From Cordylochernes scorpioides (Eukaryota; Arthropoda; Arachnida; Pseudoscorpiones; Chernetidae), in contig CP092870.1 in assembly GCA_030710605.1 (NCBI GenBank), forward strand, positions 95,238,941 through 95,302,940: 64,000 nt of DNA, written 5' to 3'. Shown here in pieces: positions 10,286 to 20,889 of the stretch. The notes below the pieces were generated by a model. That model searched no databases, had not been told where the DNA came from, and worked only from the letters and a program-made list of their open reading frames with translations. Within the stretch, counting starts at the first letter, position 1, and each line of letters opens with the position of its first letter. The position numbers and the translations under genes were made by a program.

Positions 10286-11317
10286 CTAGACGAATGGCCC
10301 GGGCAAACGCCCGGGGTTTACCTGAGTGCGAATATATTTTAAAAACGTTGACTTGGGTGGTCATAGCGCCCGATTTGTAAATACGTAGTACGATGCGATT
10401 TACATTAAAAGTAACCTGTCTATAGCAGCCCCTCTCTATAACACCCTATTTTGGTGAGTCCCAAGAGGGAGCGCTATAGACAGGTTTAACTGTATTTGAT
10501 ACACAGTGCCAAAGTTTTCTCACCCCTCTCAACAAACAGGGATGATAGTGTTATAAATAGAGAGCGTGTGATCTATTAATTTACATATTATACTAAAATT
10601 TCCAATTATATTTGACCATATTTAAACCTGTTTTAAAACTTGTATCATTTATGCAACTATACCATCCCTGTTGGTGTTTTTGGGGGTAAAAAAAGAGAAA
10701 AATGTTATATAATATATTTTTTAATATTATCTTTATGCATAGAAAGTACAAAAGTAAAATTTAAGGATTAAGAAGAAATACAAAAAACAAGAAAGGATCA
10801 AGAAGGCACTAACTACGTTGCCAAATTGTTAATTAACATATGCTAGCTAATATTATCATCATCAATTTATATTTATTCATATATTTACATAATTATTTAC
10901 ACAGAGAAAAATTATTTGAATTAATAAACCTAACAATTCCCCCCTTTTAATTCAATCTCAATTTTTCTTCAGAAATATAAACAGTTTAAGAAATCAAACA
11001 TAGATGGCGTTACCTCCCCATTGCTTTCATCACCGTCTGGCGGCGCTGCTTGCGAGTTATATCTACAATTCTGCAAATAACTCTAAGGATATTCAAGATA
11101 TTCAAGAAATTATTTTTCGAAAACCTTTCCGGGGATATACCTAATAATATCCCAGAATTTCATGGCGATTGGATGTATGGTTTTTGAATAACAGGGTTGT
11201 CTAGAGGGGGGCAGGGAGGACACGTGTTCCCTGGCAGCCAATGAGCGCGCATTCTATCCGTGAGCTTCAGACAAACAGACAAACAAACAGACAGAATAAG
11301 GCAAATATATAAGTAGA
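10286..11317 (-). mobile_element. Non-autonomous Helitron, complete
   Basis: 5' end on the - strand at 11317: TCTACTTATATATTTGCC, preceded by A. 3' end: a GC-rich hairpin (GGGCGTTTGCCCGGGCC) about 11 nt before CTAG at 10289-10286, followed by T. These are the Helitron terminal rules with A^T insertion. No Rep/helicase ORF. 10374-10494 inside it is a MITE-C piece. Confidence 0.85.
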
Positions 11318-11346
11318 TACCATAGAGTGAGATGAACCATTCTTAG

Positions 11347-11458
11347 AGTTGTTGTTGTTTCTTATCCACTTGTGTAAAGATTACACAAATTCCATGAGTT
11401 CATGCTCTTCAAGCTGTTTGATGATGAGAAGTGGCCTCTTCCAAAGGTCCTGTTTAGT
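11347..11458 (-). mobile_element. LINE1 3'-end fragment
   Basis: TTGTTGTTGTTTCTTATCC on the + strand marks the tail; about 110 bp of LINE1 end. Confidence 0.8.
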
Positions 11459-11904
11459 AATTCCTAGTATAAATACTATAATGAAACAAAATCTCTGTCT
11501 CATTAGGGTTCACTGTATTGAGGTTTTTTACTATGTAAGTTTTAACCCATGTTTTCAGTTATATATATGCATAATGGCAGATTCCTTTGCTATTTACATA
11601 TTGGCGTTCCATAATTAATATTAACTACCTAGGGTATGCTATAAGATCTATGTGGTGTTATAGAATAAGTCTGTAAGAAGAAGGAGACAAATGGTTGAAA
11701 TAATAAAAAAATGTCTGGTTATATATAATCACTAAATAAAATAACTGGTATAAAGAGCCTAACAGAATGAAAAGATATTTTTCCAATGTTTAGAGAACCT
11801 GTTTTCAGTAGCTCATTTCAAAGGCTTTTTAATTTGAGAAAGGAATGAAATGAATTTTTTTTTATTGATAGTAAGCAAGTTATTGATTCTAGGTATTTTA
11901 CTAC
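11459..11904. other. AT-rich stretch, nothing recognised
   Basis: Low-complexity AT-rich DNA with no coding signal or recognised repeat. Confidence 0.6.
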
Positions 11905-12366
11905 AAACTCTATGAGACTTACAGACCCTTTAGTAGACTCACAGACCCTGTAGAAGACCTACAGAGCATGTAGAAGACCTACAGACCCTGTAAAAAACTT
12001 GAGGAACCTGTAGAAGACCTACAGATCCTGTAGAAGACTTACAGACCCTGTAAAAAACCTACAGACCCCATAGAAAGCCTACAGACCGTGTAGAAAACCT
12101 ACAGATCCTGTAGAAGACTTACAGACCCTGTAGAAGACTTACAGACCCCATAGAAAGCCTACAGACCCTGTAGAAAACCTACAGATCCCGTAGAAGACTT
12201 ACAGACCCTGTAGAAGACTTACAGACCCCATAGAAAGCCTACAGACCCTGTAGAAAACCTACAGATCCTGTAGAAGGCTTACAGACCCCATAGAAAGCCT
12301 AGACATTATAGAAAACCTACATACCCTGTAGAAGACCTACAAATCTCATAGAAGACCTACCAACAG
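11905..12366. repeat. 20-bp minisatellite
   Basis: About 23 imperfect units of the type CTACAGACCCTGTAGAAGAC. Each unit holds a small palindrome (CTACAG...CTGTAG), so each strand can fold. Variants include CCCCATAGAAAG and CCCTGTAGAAAA, suggesting some higher-order pattern. Confidence 0.9.
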
Positions 12367-12586
12367 AAGAAATATATGGACCAAGTATTGCCTTTCTGCA
12401 TTTTATTTTTCATATTTTTCTCGCCGAATAAATTTATAAAAAAATTCCAATACAACATTTGTGGACCAACTGAAGAAAGAAACCAAGAAAACATCTTACT
12501 ACCAATTCAGAACTCTGGCTTTGGATCAATTATTTTGGCAGAACTTGATCCATGGATTACACCAGTCACAACAAATATTTCATTGG
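12367..12586 (+). CDS. Candidate exon, product unknown
   Basis: The frame is open from an AG at 12366 to a GTATGT donor at 12587. It encodes about 73 residues: a hydrophobic stretch (LPFCILFFIFF) near the start, then a polar part containing NICGPTEERNQENIL and IILAELDPWITPVT. Composition of the second half looks coding and the donor is good. The acceptor is poor because it sits at the end of the 20-bp minisatellite, so the true start may be later. No family was recognised. It lies between the convergent VPS52 and CIMIP2 genes on the VPS52 strand and could be an isolated exon or a transposon remnant. Confidence 0.3.
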
Positions 12587-12629
12587 GTATGTTCTTGATA
12601 TATATTTTGTTGTAAGAATTATCTTTAAA

Positions 12630-12800
12630 AATAAAGGTCATCTCACCCATCAAAATAGACACAAAAACTATACCCCATATATCAACCATCTCTGCAAACT
12701 AGCAGACTTGAGTTGGTGACAAAGCCACAACAACAGCTTTGGAAAATTCTGAATGCCCACCTGGATGTTTCAGGCTAATGGCCTTCGTCAGTCCTGGACA
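12630..12800 (-). repeat. Hammerhead family B copy
   Basis: Shares GACAAAGCCACAACA, an AGCTTTGG block and a ribozyme-like end with copies at 5733-5873, 13350-13450, 17410-17532, 36420-36505 and 42130-42350. The set looks like a Penelope-type terminal region, but no ORF is attached. Confidence 0.55.
12760..12797 (-). ncRNA. Hammerhead-like motif lacking helix III
   Basis: - strand parse: CCAGGA, core CTGACGA, stem II AGGC / GCCT around CATTA (4 pairs, A-U next to the core), core GAA, then only ACA before TCCAGG. The ACCATGGT helix III and the cleavage base of the family have been lost. Stem I pairs 5 of 6. Probably inactive. Confidence 0.5.
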
Positions 12801-12956
12801 AGCTTTGATTTCACGAGATCCTCGTGAAATCTTCAGAGTTTGCCAAAGAGGTGTTTGGCCGGTATTGCGAGTAGGCCGATATATTGATGAAAATAGGAGA
12901 CAGAGGCAATTTTGTTCATACTTGGTTATCTCATGTATCTTCAATTAAGGTCACTG

Positions 12957-13339
12957 TAATATCTTTCAGAGTTATTGACTGAATTCCGATATACATGCTG
13001 AAAGGTAAAACTTTCTAAAGTTTTATCCATGAGTGTATCTTTCAGAGTTATTGACTGAATCCCGATATACATGCTGAAAGGTACAACTTTCTTAAGTTTT
13101 GTCCATGAGTGTATCTTTCAGAGTTATTGACTGAATCCCGATATACATGCTGAAAGGTACAACTTTCTTAAGTTTTGTCCATGAGTGTATCTTTCAGAGT
13201 TATTGACTGAATCCCGATATACATGCTGAAAGGTACAACTTCCTTAAGTTTTGTCCATGAGTGTATCTTTCAGAGTTATTGTCTGAATTCCGATATACAT
13301 GCTGAGAGGTACAACTTTCTTAAGTTTTATCCATGAGTG
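12957..13339. repeat. Five tandem 76-bp units of a MITE-B end
   Basis: Units begin TATCTTTCAGAGTTATTG at 12960, 13036, 13112, 13188 and 13264, exactly 76 bp apart. Each unit ends with TTGTCCATGAGTG, the outer end of MITE-B. The terminal region of the element has been amplified in tandem. Confidence 0.92.
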
Positions 13340-13780
13340 TATATAAAAAGAAAGGCCATCTCTCTCCCGTAAAAATATATGCAAAACTTTACACCATCTA
13401 TGTAAACTAGGGGCCTCGGGTCGGTGACAAAGCCACAACACACACCAGCTTTGGCTAATTGATTTTTTATAGATCAATATTCTTTAGAAAAATTTCCATC
13501 GGAGTTTAAACACAACTAATAAAAGGACATAGATTGAAAACAAAAGTTTTATTTGTTAATATTTCAGTTGACTGAACGCCAACCTTTATTAAGGCATTAC
13601 ATATTATATAAACAAACTCAGAGCCACATAGCGTCATTATATTATAGTTAAAATAGTTTTATACAAAATACAAAGGAGGTGGGAGAAATTTGTGCATGAA
13701 AGAGTTGTGTGAATTGTAAATATATCAGAGTTGTGTTGTAACACACTTGGATTGAAAGACAGGGATACCATCACCTCCAG
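13340..13780. repeat. Family B fragment and Penelope-like remnant
   Basis: 13350-13450 is family B. 13540-13610 resembles 35215-35290 (AATATTTCAGTTG, CTGAACGCCAACCTTTAT), a decayed hammerhead-like stem-loop. The rest, 13611-13780, is 3' flank of the CIMIP2 gene with no feature. Confidence 0.45.
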
Positions 13781-13786
13781 TTTATT
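13781..13786 (-). promoter_or_regulatory. Poly(A) signal of the CIMIP2-family gene
   Basis: AATAAA on the - strand, 7 nt past the stop codon of the last exon. Its closeness implies a very short 3' UTR. Confidence 0.7.
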
Positions 13787-13793
13787 GCACCGG

Positions 13794-13891
13794 CTAATTG
13801 CAGCTGATGTCTGTGACCCCAGTCACTTCACTCAGTTTGAGCAGTTTCTGGGTGGCCTTGCCGTAGGATTCTCCAAAGGTGTACTTGAGAC
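13794..13891 (-). CDS. CIMIP2: CIMIP2/FAM166-family gene, exon 5 (last)
   Basis: 98 nt: two bases completing a glycine split with exon 4, 31 codons, TAG. Acceptor TATGTGGCAG. It encodes LKYTFGESYGKATQKLLK and a short tail. FGESYG is the second half of the fourth copy of the family motif (YTGYxP...GxTYG), whose first half is at the end of exon 4, so the intron cuts inside the motif. Exons 1-5 sum to 960 nt with every phase matching. Confidence 0.88.
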
Positions 13892-14006
13892 CTGCCACAT
13901 ACACAACTCTGTACTACCTGTACAACACACCAGTGTACAGTAATCATGGATAAAACTTAAAGGAAGTGGAAAGTATTGGATGTCGCCGGTCATCTATATA
14001 TACATA

Positions 14007-14189
14007 TACAGTTAAGCCTGTCTATAGCACCTCCTCTTGGGACTCGCCAAAATAGGGTGCTATAGAGAGGGGGTGCTATAGACAGGTCACTTTTAATGTA
14101 AATCGCATCGTACTACGTATTTAAAATCGGGCGCTATAGAGATGGAGGCGCTATTTAGAGGGGGCGCTATAGACAGGTTTAACTGTATT
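14007..14189. mobile_element. MITE-C
   Basis: Perfect-looking TIRs of the form TACAGTTAAACCTGTCTATA and inner repeats of GCGCTATAGA and CACCCCCTCTCTATAG type. Copies: 10374-10494 (partial), 17538-17703, 20431-20889, 40164-40344. In the middle AATCGCATCGTACTACGTAT is conserved. Confidence 0.85.
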
Positions 14190-14194
14190 TATTA

Positions 14195-14395
14195 AAATTC
14201 GAAACTATTATAGACGCATATAATTCTTTTGAAAATTAAGCAATTTCTACTGCCCTTACTGTAATGGAAAAATTAATGGGAGGGCAGTAGTTTCCATTGC
14301 AGTAAGGGCAGTAGAAATTGTTTAATTTTCAAAAGAATCATACGCATCTATAACAGTTTCGAATTTTCATAACAGATGGAGCGCTAATGCATCAT
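14195..14395. mobile_element. MITE-E, palindromic
   Basis: Two arms that fold on each other: ATTCGAAACTATTATAGACG... and ...CGTCTATAATAGTTTCGAAT-type ends, with CAATTTCTACTGCCCTTACT in the arms. Other copies: 21275-21375, 24965-25335, 29143-29275, 34878-35145, 37190-37465, 40350-40475, 49145-49320, 59640-60015, 62085-62525. Confidence 0.8.
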
Positions 14396-14404
14396 AATAC
14401 ACAT

Positions 14405-14575
14405 ATATATATATTTAAGGAGACAGAGGCAATATTGTTCACACTTGCTTATCTCGTGTGTCTTCAATAAAGGTCAATGTGTATCAAATATCTTTCAAAG
14501 TTATTGTCTGAATCCCGATATACATGCTAAAAGGTACAACGTCCTTAAGTGTTGTCCATGAGTGTATGTATATGC
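14405..14575. repeat. MITE-B copy
   Basis: CTTCAATAAAGGTCAATGTG, ATTGTCTGAATCCCGATAT and GTTGTCCATGAGTG in family order. Confidence 0.6.
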
Positions 14576-14610
14576 ATAATTACAGAAAATGGATTATTAT
14601 TTTTTTTTGA

Positions 14611-15170
14611 GGGGGTGGATTAGTGTAATAAAAACGTCGGTTTTCGACAGACACGATCCTGAATCAAAAATTCCGTATTTGGAACTTTTTTCTAATAAAA
14701 AAAAATCATCAACAAATTATAGTTGCATGATCAGAATTGTTTCCATCCAAAGCAACATCACAAACCCGATCAAAAATTCGAAGATATAAAAGTTAGAAAC
14801 GCGAAATCATGACGGCTGCTCGAATTCGAACTGACGTATCTTTCTATCTATCAAAATCTAAGATGTTCTTTTTTCCCCTCCTGAAAACCAACTCACAACT
14901 TAACAGATCAGACTTCACCATGCTTTCTCGTCTTAGAACAGGTCATCTACGTCCAATGATTTTCACAAGTGGATCCAAAACTTTTCCGAATTGAACCAAA
15001 TGTCAGGATTCTCCAGGGAACCCAGAACACATCATGCAATGCATCGGGCATTGCCGAACAGACATCTACACCGACTCAGCTGTGGTCATCGAGGCGATAA
15101 AGAGGCATGGCCTTTAGGATCTGGTCTAGACTTGAAGTCCAGACCTGGGACAAGAAAAAAAAAAGATGTT
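14611..15170 (+). pseudogene. Degenerate SINE and LINE C-terminal fragment
   Basis: 14611-14700 resembles the SINE1 head at 33588 (TTTTCGACAGACACGA). 14850-15140 holds decayed coding: LSRLRTGHLRP, a PEHIM-type finger remnant and IYTDSAVVIEAI in shifted frames, akin to the C-terminus of I-group LINE pol (compare LTRFRTGHLKP in LINE1). An A-run follows at 15156. Confidence 0.55.
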
Positions 15171-15319
15171 CTTTTCACAAGTTAACAGCCAACTTGTATC
15201 ACTACAAGTAATTTTAACCAGCGTCATGTTTGCAATATCAAAGACTTTCCACCTCAAGTTTTGTCTGTGAGTGTTTATATATATATATATATATTTTTTT
15301 TTGACAGCAATCCATATTA

Positions 15320-16190
15320 TCTATATATATATATAATTGAATGTCTCTCTGTGTGTGTGTCCTCTATGGATTCAAAAACCATACATCCAATCGCCGTGAA
15401 ATTTTGGGATATTATTAGGTGTATCTCCGGAAAGGTTTACGAAAAATAATTTCTTGAATATCTTTAATATCCTTAGAGTTATTTGCAGATTTGTAGCTTT
15501 AACTCGCAAGCAGCGCCACCTTGCGACGGAGATAGGCTTAGATCTGTCCGCCCCCCCCCCGCCCCCCGTCCGGCCAGTCAGTCCAAGTTCCCACCGACCA
15601 ATCAGAGGGATCAAGAGGTCCTGGCGCGCGGGGGCAGAGTTGGTGACACAGCTGTGCTGTGAATAGTATATATTCACAAGAAAAAAGCCTCGCGGGTGAC
15701 CTCCGGGAACTACGTCCATCTTCCATAAACGACCATGATTTTATTCAACTTATCGAGTATATTTCAAGGGACCGGGAAAATATGTTCACTAGATAAAACG
15801 ATGATTTTGTAATGTAGAAAATTAGGAAAGACAAAATTCAGGATGATACGGCACACAGGGACCGGGAAAAAATAATCACTTTATCGAGAGATTCACGACC
15901 ATGATTTTATTCAACTTATCGAGTATTTTTCAAGGGACCGGGAAAATATGTTCACTAGATAAAACGATGATTTTGTAATGTAGAAAATTATGAAACAAAA
16001 TTCAGGATGACACGGCACACAGGGACCGGGAAAAAATGTTCACTTTATCGAGAGATTCAAATTTACGAGTTTCAAATTATCAAAATATATCTTTTTTAAA
16101 ATAAGTTTATAGAGAATTGTTTTAACAAATGTTCGTTAGACAAACCTTTACTCGGGTAAAACCTCGGGCGAAGCCGGGTACATCCGCTAG
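15320..16190 (+). mobile_element. Non-autonomous Helitron, complete
   Basis: Starts TCTATATATATATATAATTG after A. Ends with hairpin CTCGGGCGAAGCCGGG, ACATCCG and CTAG at 16187-16190, before T. Same family as 18429-19054 and 48428-49143 (shared GGATTCAAAAACCATACATC and GCGAGTT regions). 15728-16060 contains two near-identical ~140-bp direct repeats (landmark GAGTATTTTTCAAGGGACCG). No ORF. Confidence 0.85.
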
Positions 16191-16203
16191 TTTCTTTATA
16201 TAA

Positions 16204-16392
16204 GAGTCGGTGGGCGAGTGGGTAACATCCTCGATTCCCGTAAGCCATGAACTGGGATTGAATCCCGCATTAGACACTTTGTTTTAATATGGGAATAACC
16301 TTCATATATTATTCATTGTTGTAAATATCATAAACTAGGTTGCTCTTTTTGAGCGGTACCTAATAAAGTGATTTTGGAATCAGATTCTATAA
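16204..16392 (+). mobile_element. SINE2, tRNA-derived
   Basis: The head looks like a class II tRNA (Ser/Leu type): A box TGGGCGAGTGGG, B box GGGATTGAATCCC. The body reads ATAACCTTCATATATTATTC and the tail GAGCGGTACCTAATAAAGTG. Copies at 34672-34853 (-), 41178-41350 (+) and 55138-55308 (-). Confidence 0.82.
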
Positions 16393-17537
16393 ATACAAAC
16401 AAGTACTTATATTGTTCTTCAAATTAAAGATACTTAGGTCAGTAAATCTTTTTTATTGTTTCGACAAAAATCTTTAATAAAAAAGATTTACTGGCCGAAG
16501 TATCATCTTCTTCTTTGTTATCTCCACTCAATCATATTACGGTATCAAGCTTGTAAAGTTGACAACCATCATGATTGGGTGAAGTAGAATGCATCTGCCT
16601 TTGTCATTAAGACTGGAAGCACTACTCAGTGGCAGGCCGACTTAGCTACAATATGAAATAGCCGCCTCTTACATGAGGAACAAACACCATGTACAGCCGC
16701 TCCTAACATGGAGTACCAAGTATCTTTAATTTGAATAACTATGAATTCCGGCCAGGCAGCCTATATATTTACGATATTTGTATTTAATATATCTGTTGTG
16801 TTCTCTACCTAACAAAAATAGCACTTGACGAACACTATAAGATATAAACCATTTATTTCTATAAAAAAAGATAATTTCGCCCTCCTCTTACACTCTATAT
16901 ACATCCAATCATTTTACATATTTCATTTTCTATCAGAAAATTAATACATATCTACATATATGCTGCATTTTTTCTTTAAGAATAAAATTTGCATATGGAA
17001 TCATTACAATATCGAGGTTGCTTGTAATTTGAATAAAAAATAATTTGTAAATCACCAACAAACTCGCTAAAGAAAAGCGATTTGCCCCTCGAAATATTGC
17101 GGCCACAATATAAATTCATATTAAACAACAACAACAACAACAACAATAATTTATATTCTCCCGTATGCACCATTTAAATTCATATTAAATCTGATATAAG
17201 CAGTTTATATATTGTAGCACAAAATATTTAGTATTCTATGAACAGATTATATTAATTTTGGTGGATTTATATTTTGTTATTCTCTGTAAAACTTCCATCA
17301 TTGTCTCTCTGGTATTTTATAAATTTTGTTTTTGGCATTAAAAATGAATGGCTGTGTCATTCTGAGGATTATTTTTTTTTCTAATTTTATACGTGACAAT
17401 ATATATATATGGAAAATTTTCCGGGAGGAAATTAATCCATAGAAGCAATGGGCGCTTCTCCCGTCAAAATAAACGTCAGAATCTGACGCCATCTATTGAC
17501 CGTCGCCGCAACTAGCGGCATCGGGTCGGTGACAATA
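16393..17537. other. AT-rich stretch with a family B fragment
   Basis: 16435-16500 is a hairpin (GGTCAGTAAATCTTTTTTAT and its inverse). 17125-17148 is a CAA/AAC run, 17395-17532 a family B piece (GGAAAATTTTCCGGGAGGA, CGCCATCTATTGACCGTCG). No coding signal. Confidence 0.5.
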
Positions 17538-17703
17538 TACAGTTAAACCTGTCTATAGCGCCCCCTCTCTATAGCGCCCGATTTTAAATACGTAGTACAA
17601 TGCGATATTTACATTAAAAGTGACCTGTCTATAGCACCCCCTCTCTATAGCACCCTATTTTGGTGAGTCCCAAGAGGGGGCGCTATAGACAGGTTTAACT
17701 GTA
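17538..17703. mobile_element. MITE-C
   Basis: Complete copy; ends TACAGTTAAACCTGTCTATA and its inverse, inserted at the end of a family B fragment. Confidence 0.85.
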
Positions 17704-18364
17704 TATATATATATATAAACAGTATGTATATATAATTGTATAGATCTAAGACTGTATATATTTCTGAAACTACCCTCTGCCATTATACTTTGCAAATTCC
17801 ATTGCTCTTTTCCAATCCGTCTCTGTATCTAACAAGGAAATATTCTGGATATAAGACAGGAAGGTCTCTTAATAACGATTTAAGACCTAGTTTATAAGAC
17901 CAGAAAATTGTCTGTCTTAAATCCGATATTTGAAAAACTCATTATCATATATGCTATCGATGATTTAAAAGTGATCCAGCAATCGCACCAATTTCCACGA
18001 ACTCCTGGAAGTCTTTGATATGGCGAGAAATATACCTAGCCAATAGTAAAGTTTGCATATAAATATGGATATGCAAATTGAAATAAAACAGTTTGTTATC
18101 AATATGGTCAGTTTTTAAAAACAAAATTGAATTTGTTACTTTAAAATCTTGGATTTAAATGCGATTTGTTTTTAAATTGAGATTGTTTTTACATTCCTGT
18201 TAATTATATTTCTATAGAGACTGTATGAGGTTGTTTGTTCTTGGTGTATGGCGGAACTCGGATAACCTTAATTTGTTGTAAGATTGTTGTTAGATTTGAT
18301 TTTTATAAAATTATTATGTTGTTTTTAAAATGCATTAAAAAGCATTTTTTTAAAGAAAAAGACA
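17704..18364. other. AT-rich stretch, nothing recognised
   Basis: Intron 4 sequence of the CIMIP2-family gene with no recognised element. Confidence 0.55.
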
Positions 18365-19170
18365 TCTGATCTTACAACTAAAAATTGCTGATGGCTTGCA
18401 CCACATCTGTCAGAATAAATATCAATTACTAGCGGATGTGCCCGGCTTCGCCCGGGTTTTACCCGAGTGAATGTTTGTCTAACGAACATTTGTTAAAACA
18501 ATTCTCTATAAACTTATAAAACGTACTCGGGTTCGCCCGGGGTTTTACCCGAGTAAAGGTTTGTCTAGCGAACATTTGTTAAAACAATTCTCTAAAAACT
18601 TATTTAAAAAAAAAGATATATTTTGATTATTTGAAACTCGTAAATTTGAATCTCTCGATAAAGTGAACATTTTTTCCCGGTCCCTGTGTGCCTTTTGTCT
18701 TTCCTAATTTTCTACATTAGAAAATCATAGTTTTATCTAGTGAACATTTTTTTCCCGTGTCACATTGCCGTGTCATCCTGAGATAATCTTACTTTTGATA
18801 AATAATATTTAAGATAACAAACTTAGTGATAAGAAAACTTGTTATCATCGTCACAATGGGGGCGCTGCTTGCGAGTTAAATCTACAAATCTGCAAATAAC
18901 TCTAAGGATATTCAAGATGTTCATGAAATTATTTTTCAAAAACCTTCCCTAATATACCTAATAATATCCCAAAATTTCACGGCGATTGGATGTATGGTTT
19001 TTGAATCTATAGAGTACAGACAAACAGACAGACATTCAATTTTATATATAGAGATTCGTTGATTTCAACGAAAATTTGATATTTATTCCAACAGATGGCG
19101 CCAACCATCAGCAACTTTTAGTTGTACGATCAAGAGATGCCTTTTTCTTAATTTATTCACCTGATAGCAG
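18365..19170. mobile_element. MITE-F split by a Helitron
   Basis: 18365-18428 and 19055-19170 are the two halves of a MITE-F (AATTGCTGATGGCTTGCACC ... GATATTTATTCCAACAGATG). The Helitron (18429-19054, -) sits exactly between A and T of the target, with 5' end TCTCTATATATAAAATTG and 3' CCGGGCGAAGCCGGGC hairpin plus CTAG. Confidence 0.85.
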
Positions 19171-19297
19171 TACAATTTTACTTTTGTATTGTTTTATCAC
19201 AAATATTTTGTTTATCATCCCAGTACAGAACATACTGTTAATGATAAAGAATGAACCTCAACACCAGTTTTGGAAAATACAGACAAAACACCAACAA

Positions 19298-19340
19298 CCT
19301 GTATACCATGGTCTCAGGCTATAGCCCTCATCAGTACAGG
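19298..19340 (-). ncRNA. Hammerhead-like motif, one core base changed
   Basis: - strand parse: CCTGTA, CTGATGA, stem II GGGC / GCCT around TATA, GAG, stem III ACCATGGT, A, TACAGG. Stem I pairs 6 of 6 (CCUGUA/UACAGG). Only the invariant GAA is altered (GAG), and the cleavage triplet is GUA, which is allowed. Probably a recently inactivated copy. Confidence 0.55.
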
Positions 19341-19472
19341 GACGGCTTCGATTTTATAACATCCTATGAGATGAATTATGAAATCGGTCCAATTTGTTGA
19401 AATACTTGGAGAAGCTTCAATATAAACTTTTAAAAATATAGTTTAAAATTCGATTATGTTGTTTATTATAAA

Positions 19473-19701
19473 CTAGCCGAATGACCCGGGCAACGCCCGT
19501 GTTTTACCCGATTGAATGTTTTGATTCAAATACTATTTGTTACAATTATAAATTGTGGTCTAGTGGTCATGGCATCTGCCCGGTAAGCGGAAGGTCGTGG
19601 GTTCGATTCCCATTTTATTTTATCCATTCTGACCAAAATCTATCCGTGAACTTCACACAGTGAACTTCACACAGACAGAATAAGGCAATTATATAAGTAG
19701 A
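19473..19701 (-). mobile_element. Short Helitron carrying a tRNA-like sequence
   Basis: 5' end at 19701 TCTACTTATATAATTGCC after A; 3' end hairpin GGGCGTTGCCCGGGT and CTAG at 19476-19473. Only 229 bp. Internal ACAATAGTATTTG-type block shared with Helitrons at 29879, 35906, 39425, 60226 and 60830. Confidence 0.85.
19550..19612 (+). pseudogene. tRNA-Thr(GGU)-like sequence inside the Helitron
   Basis: A box GGTCTAGTGG and B box GGTTCGATTCC are present. The anticodon arm TCTGC / GCGGA with loop CCGGTAA gives GGT. Position 33 is C rather than T and no full acceptor stem is formed, so it is a pseudogene. The same tRNA-like core heads SINE3 at 52480 and 56250. Confidence 0.55.
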
Positions 19702-19708
19702 TATCCCT

Positions 19709-19875
19709 CACCAGCGAGTGCAAGTAACCAAACGGGGCTCTGGCACATTTGTAAGTGCAAAGTCGAACTGCTTTTCACATGTGTAGACATGTAGTGCACT
19801 TACAGTAAAAGCAGTCGTCTACTTCTACCCACCATGATTATCATGGCCTGTACCACGTGTACTAGGGATAAGCAG
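19709..19875 (+). mobile_element. SINE1, 5'-truncated
   Basis: Starts in the body (CAGCGAGTGCAAGTAACC) directly after the Helitron end and runs to GGGATAAGC plus A. Confidence 0.85.
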
Positions 19876-20430
19876 AAAAAAATTTATAAATATCGATTTT
19901 TTTTCTTCTTATTCCTACTTTTTTTCACAACATTCATATTTCTATAAAAATATAATTTATTTTACGCTTTTTAGAAAGAGATATAGATTTTTTAAAATGC
20001 TTTTTTTATTTTTATGGAAACGATATCTGAATATATTGGAAAATTATATTTTAAATAAATATATATTCTTTATAAATTGTTGGGAGAGTAAGAGAGGAAA
20101 ATTAAATATTTGTTTTTTTAATCTTCCTTTATTTTTTAATTAGAGTGATTGTGGTGTGGAAGGGAGTTTGATGAGAATCATTTTGTTGGTTTTAAGGATT
20201 TGTGTAAATAGGATTTGTGCGGGTTGTTTGTGTGCGTGCTTTTTTTTAAAGTTTCCTCTTTTTATGTAATGGATTTTTAGAAGCAATTAGGGAACAAAAA
20301 GGGTGGCGAATAAAGGAAACATTTAATTTTTTCTTCTTTAATGTGATAAGAGATGGTAAAATATATTCGTCATTAAATGTGATCAGAAACTTAGCACTTT
20401 CTATCGTTGTGTGAAAAAATTTAAGAATAA
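19876..20430. other. AT-rich stretch, nothing recognised
   Basis: Intronic AT-rich sequence with long T-runs. Confidence 0.6.
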
Positions 20431-20889
20431 ACAGTTAAACCTCTCTATAGCGCCCCCTCTAAATAGCGCCTCCCTCTCTATAGCACCCGATTTTAAATAC
20501 GTAGTACGATGCGATTTACATTAAAAGTGATCTGTCTATAGCACCCCCTCTCTATAGTACACCTATCCCCCGATTTACACGGTAGATACGTTCCTGAGAA
20601 AAACGTGTAAATCGGGGGATAGGTGCACACAGAAATAAATATAAAATGCATTGACAGGTTAAAATATGTAGTCAGCACATAAGCTCGGGATTCCTCGTGA
20701 GATGTGTACACAGCGCATGTGTTCAATCACAGTAGCATTTAGTATAGTGCGATAAAAAAAAAGAAAAAAAAAACTTATTTGGAAAACCGTGTAAAAGCGA
20801 AAACGTGTAAAAAAGTACCGTGTAAATCGGGGGATAGGTGTACTCCCAAGAGGTCCCAAGAGGGGGCGCTATAGACAGGTTTAACTGCA
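20431..20889. mobile_element. MITE-C with a nested MITE-D (20558-20843)
   Basis: Outer MITE-C ends are intact. MITE-D has TIRs ACACCTATCCCCCGATTTAC / inverse, GGTAGATACGTTCCTGAGAA near one end and TTTACACGGTTTTCC-type sequence near the other. Other MITE-D copies: 52281-52444, 55959-56229, 56813-57094. Confidence 0.88.

Noticed and set aside
11905-12366. Possible CRISPR-like array
   Set aside because: The 20-bp units are contiguous with no unique spacers, in a eukaryotic genome; it is a minisatellite.
15372-15726. Overlapping frames on both strands at 15372-15726
   Set aside because: They lie wholly within the non-coding Helitron 15320-16190 and have low-complexity Gly/Pro translation from a C-run.
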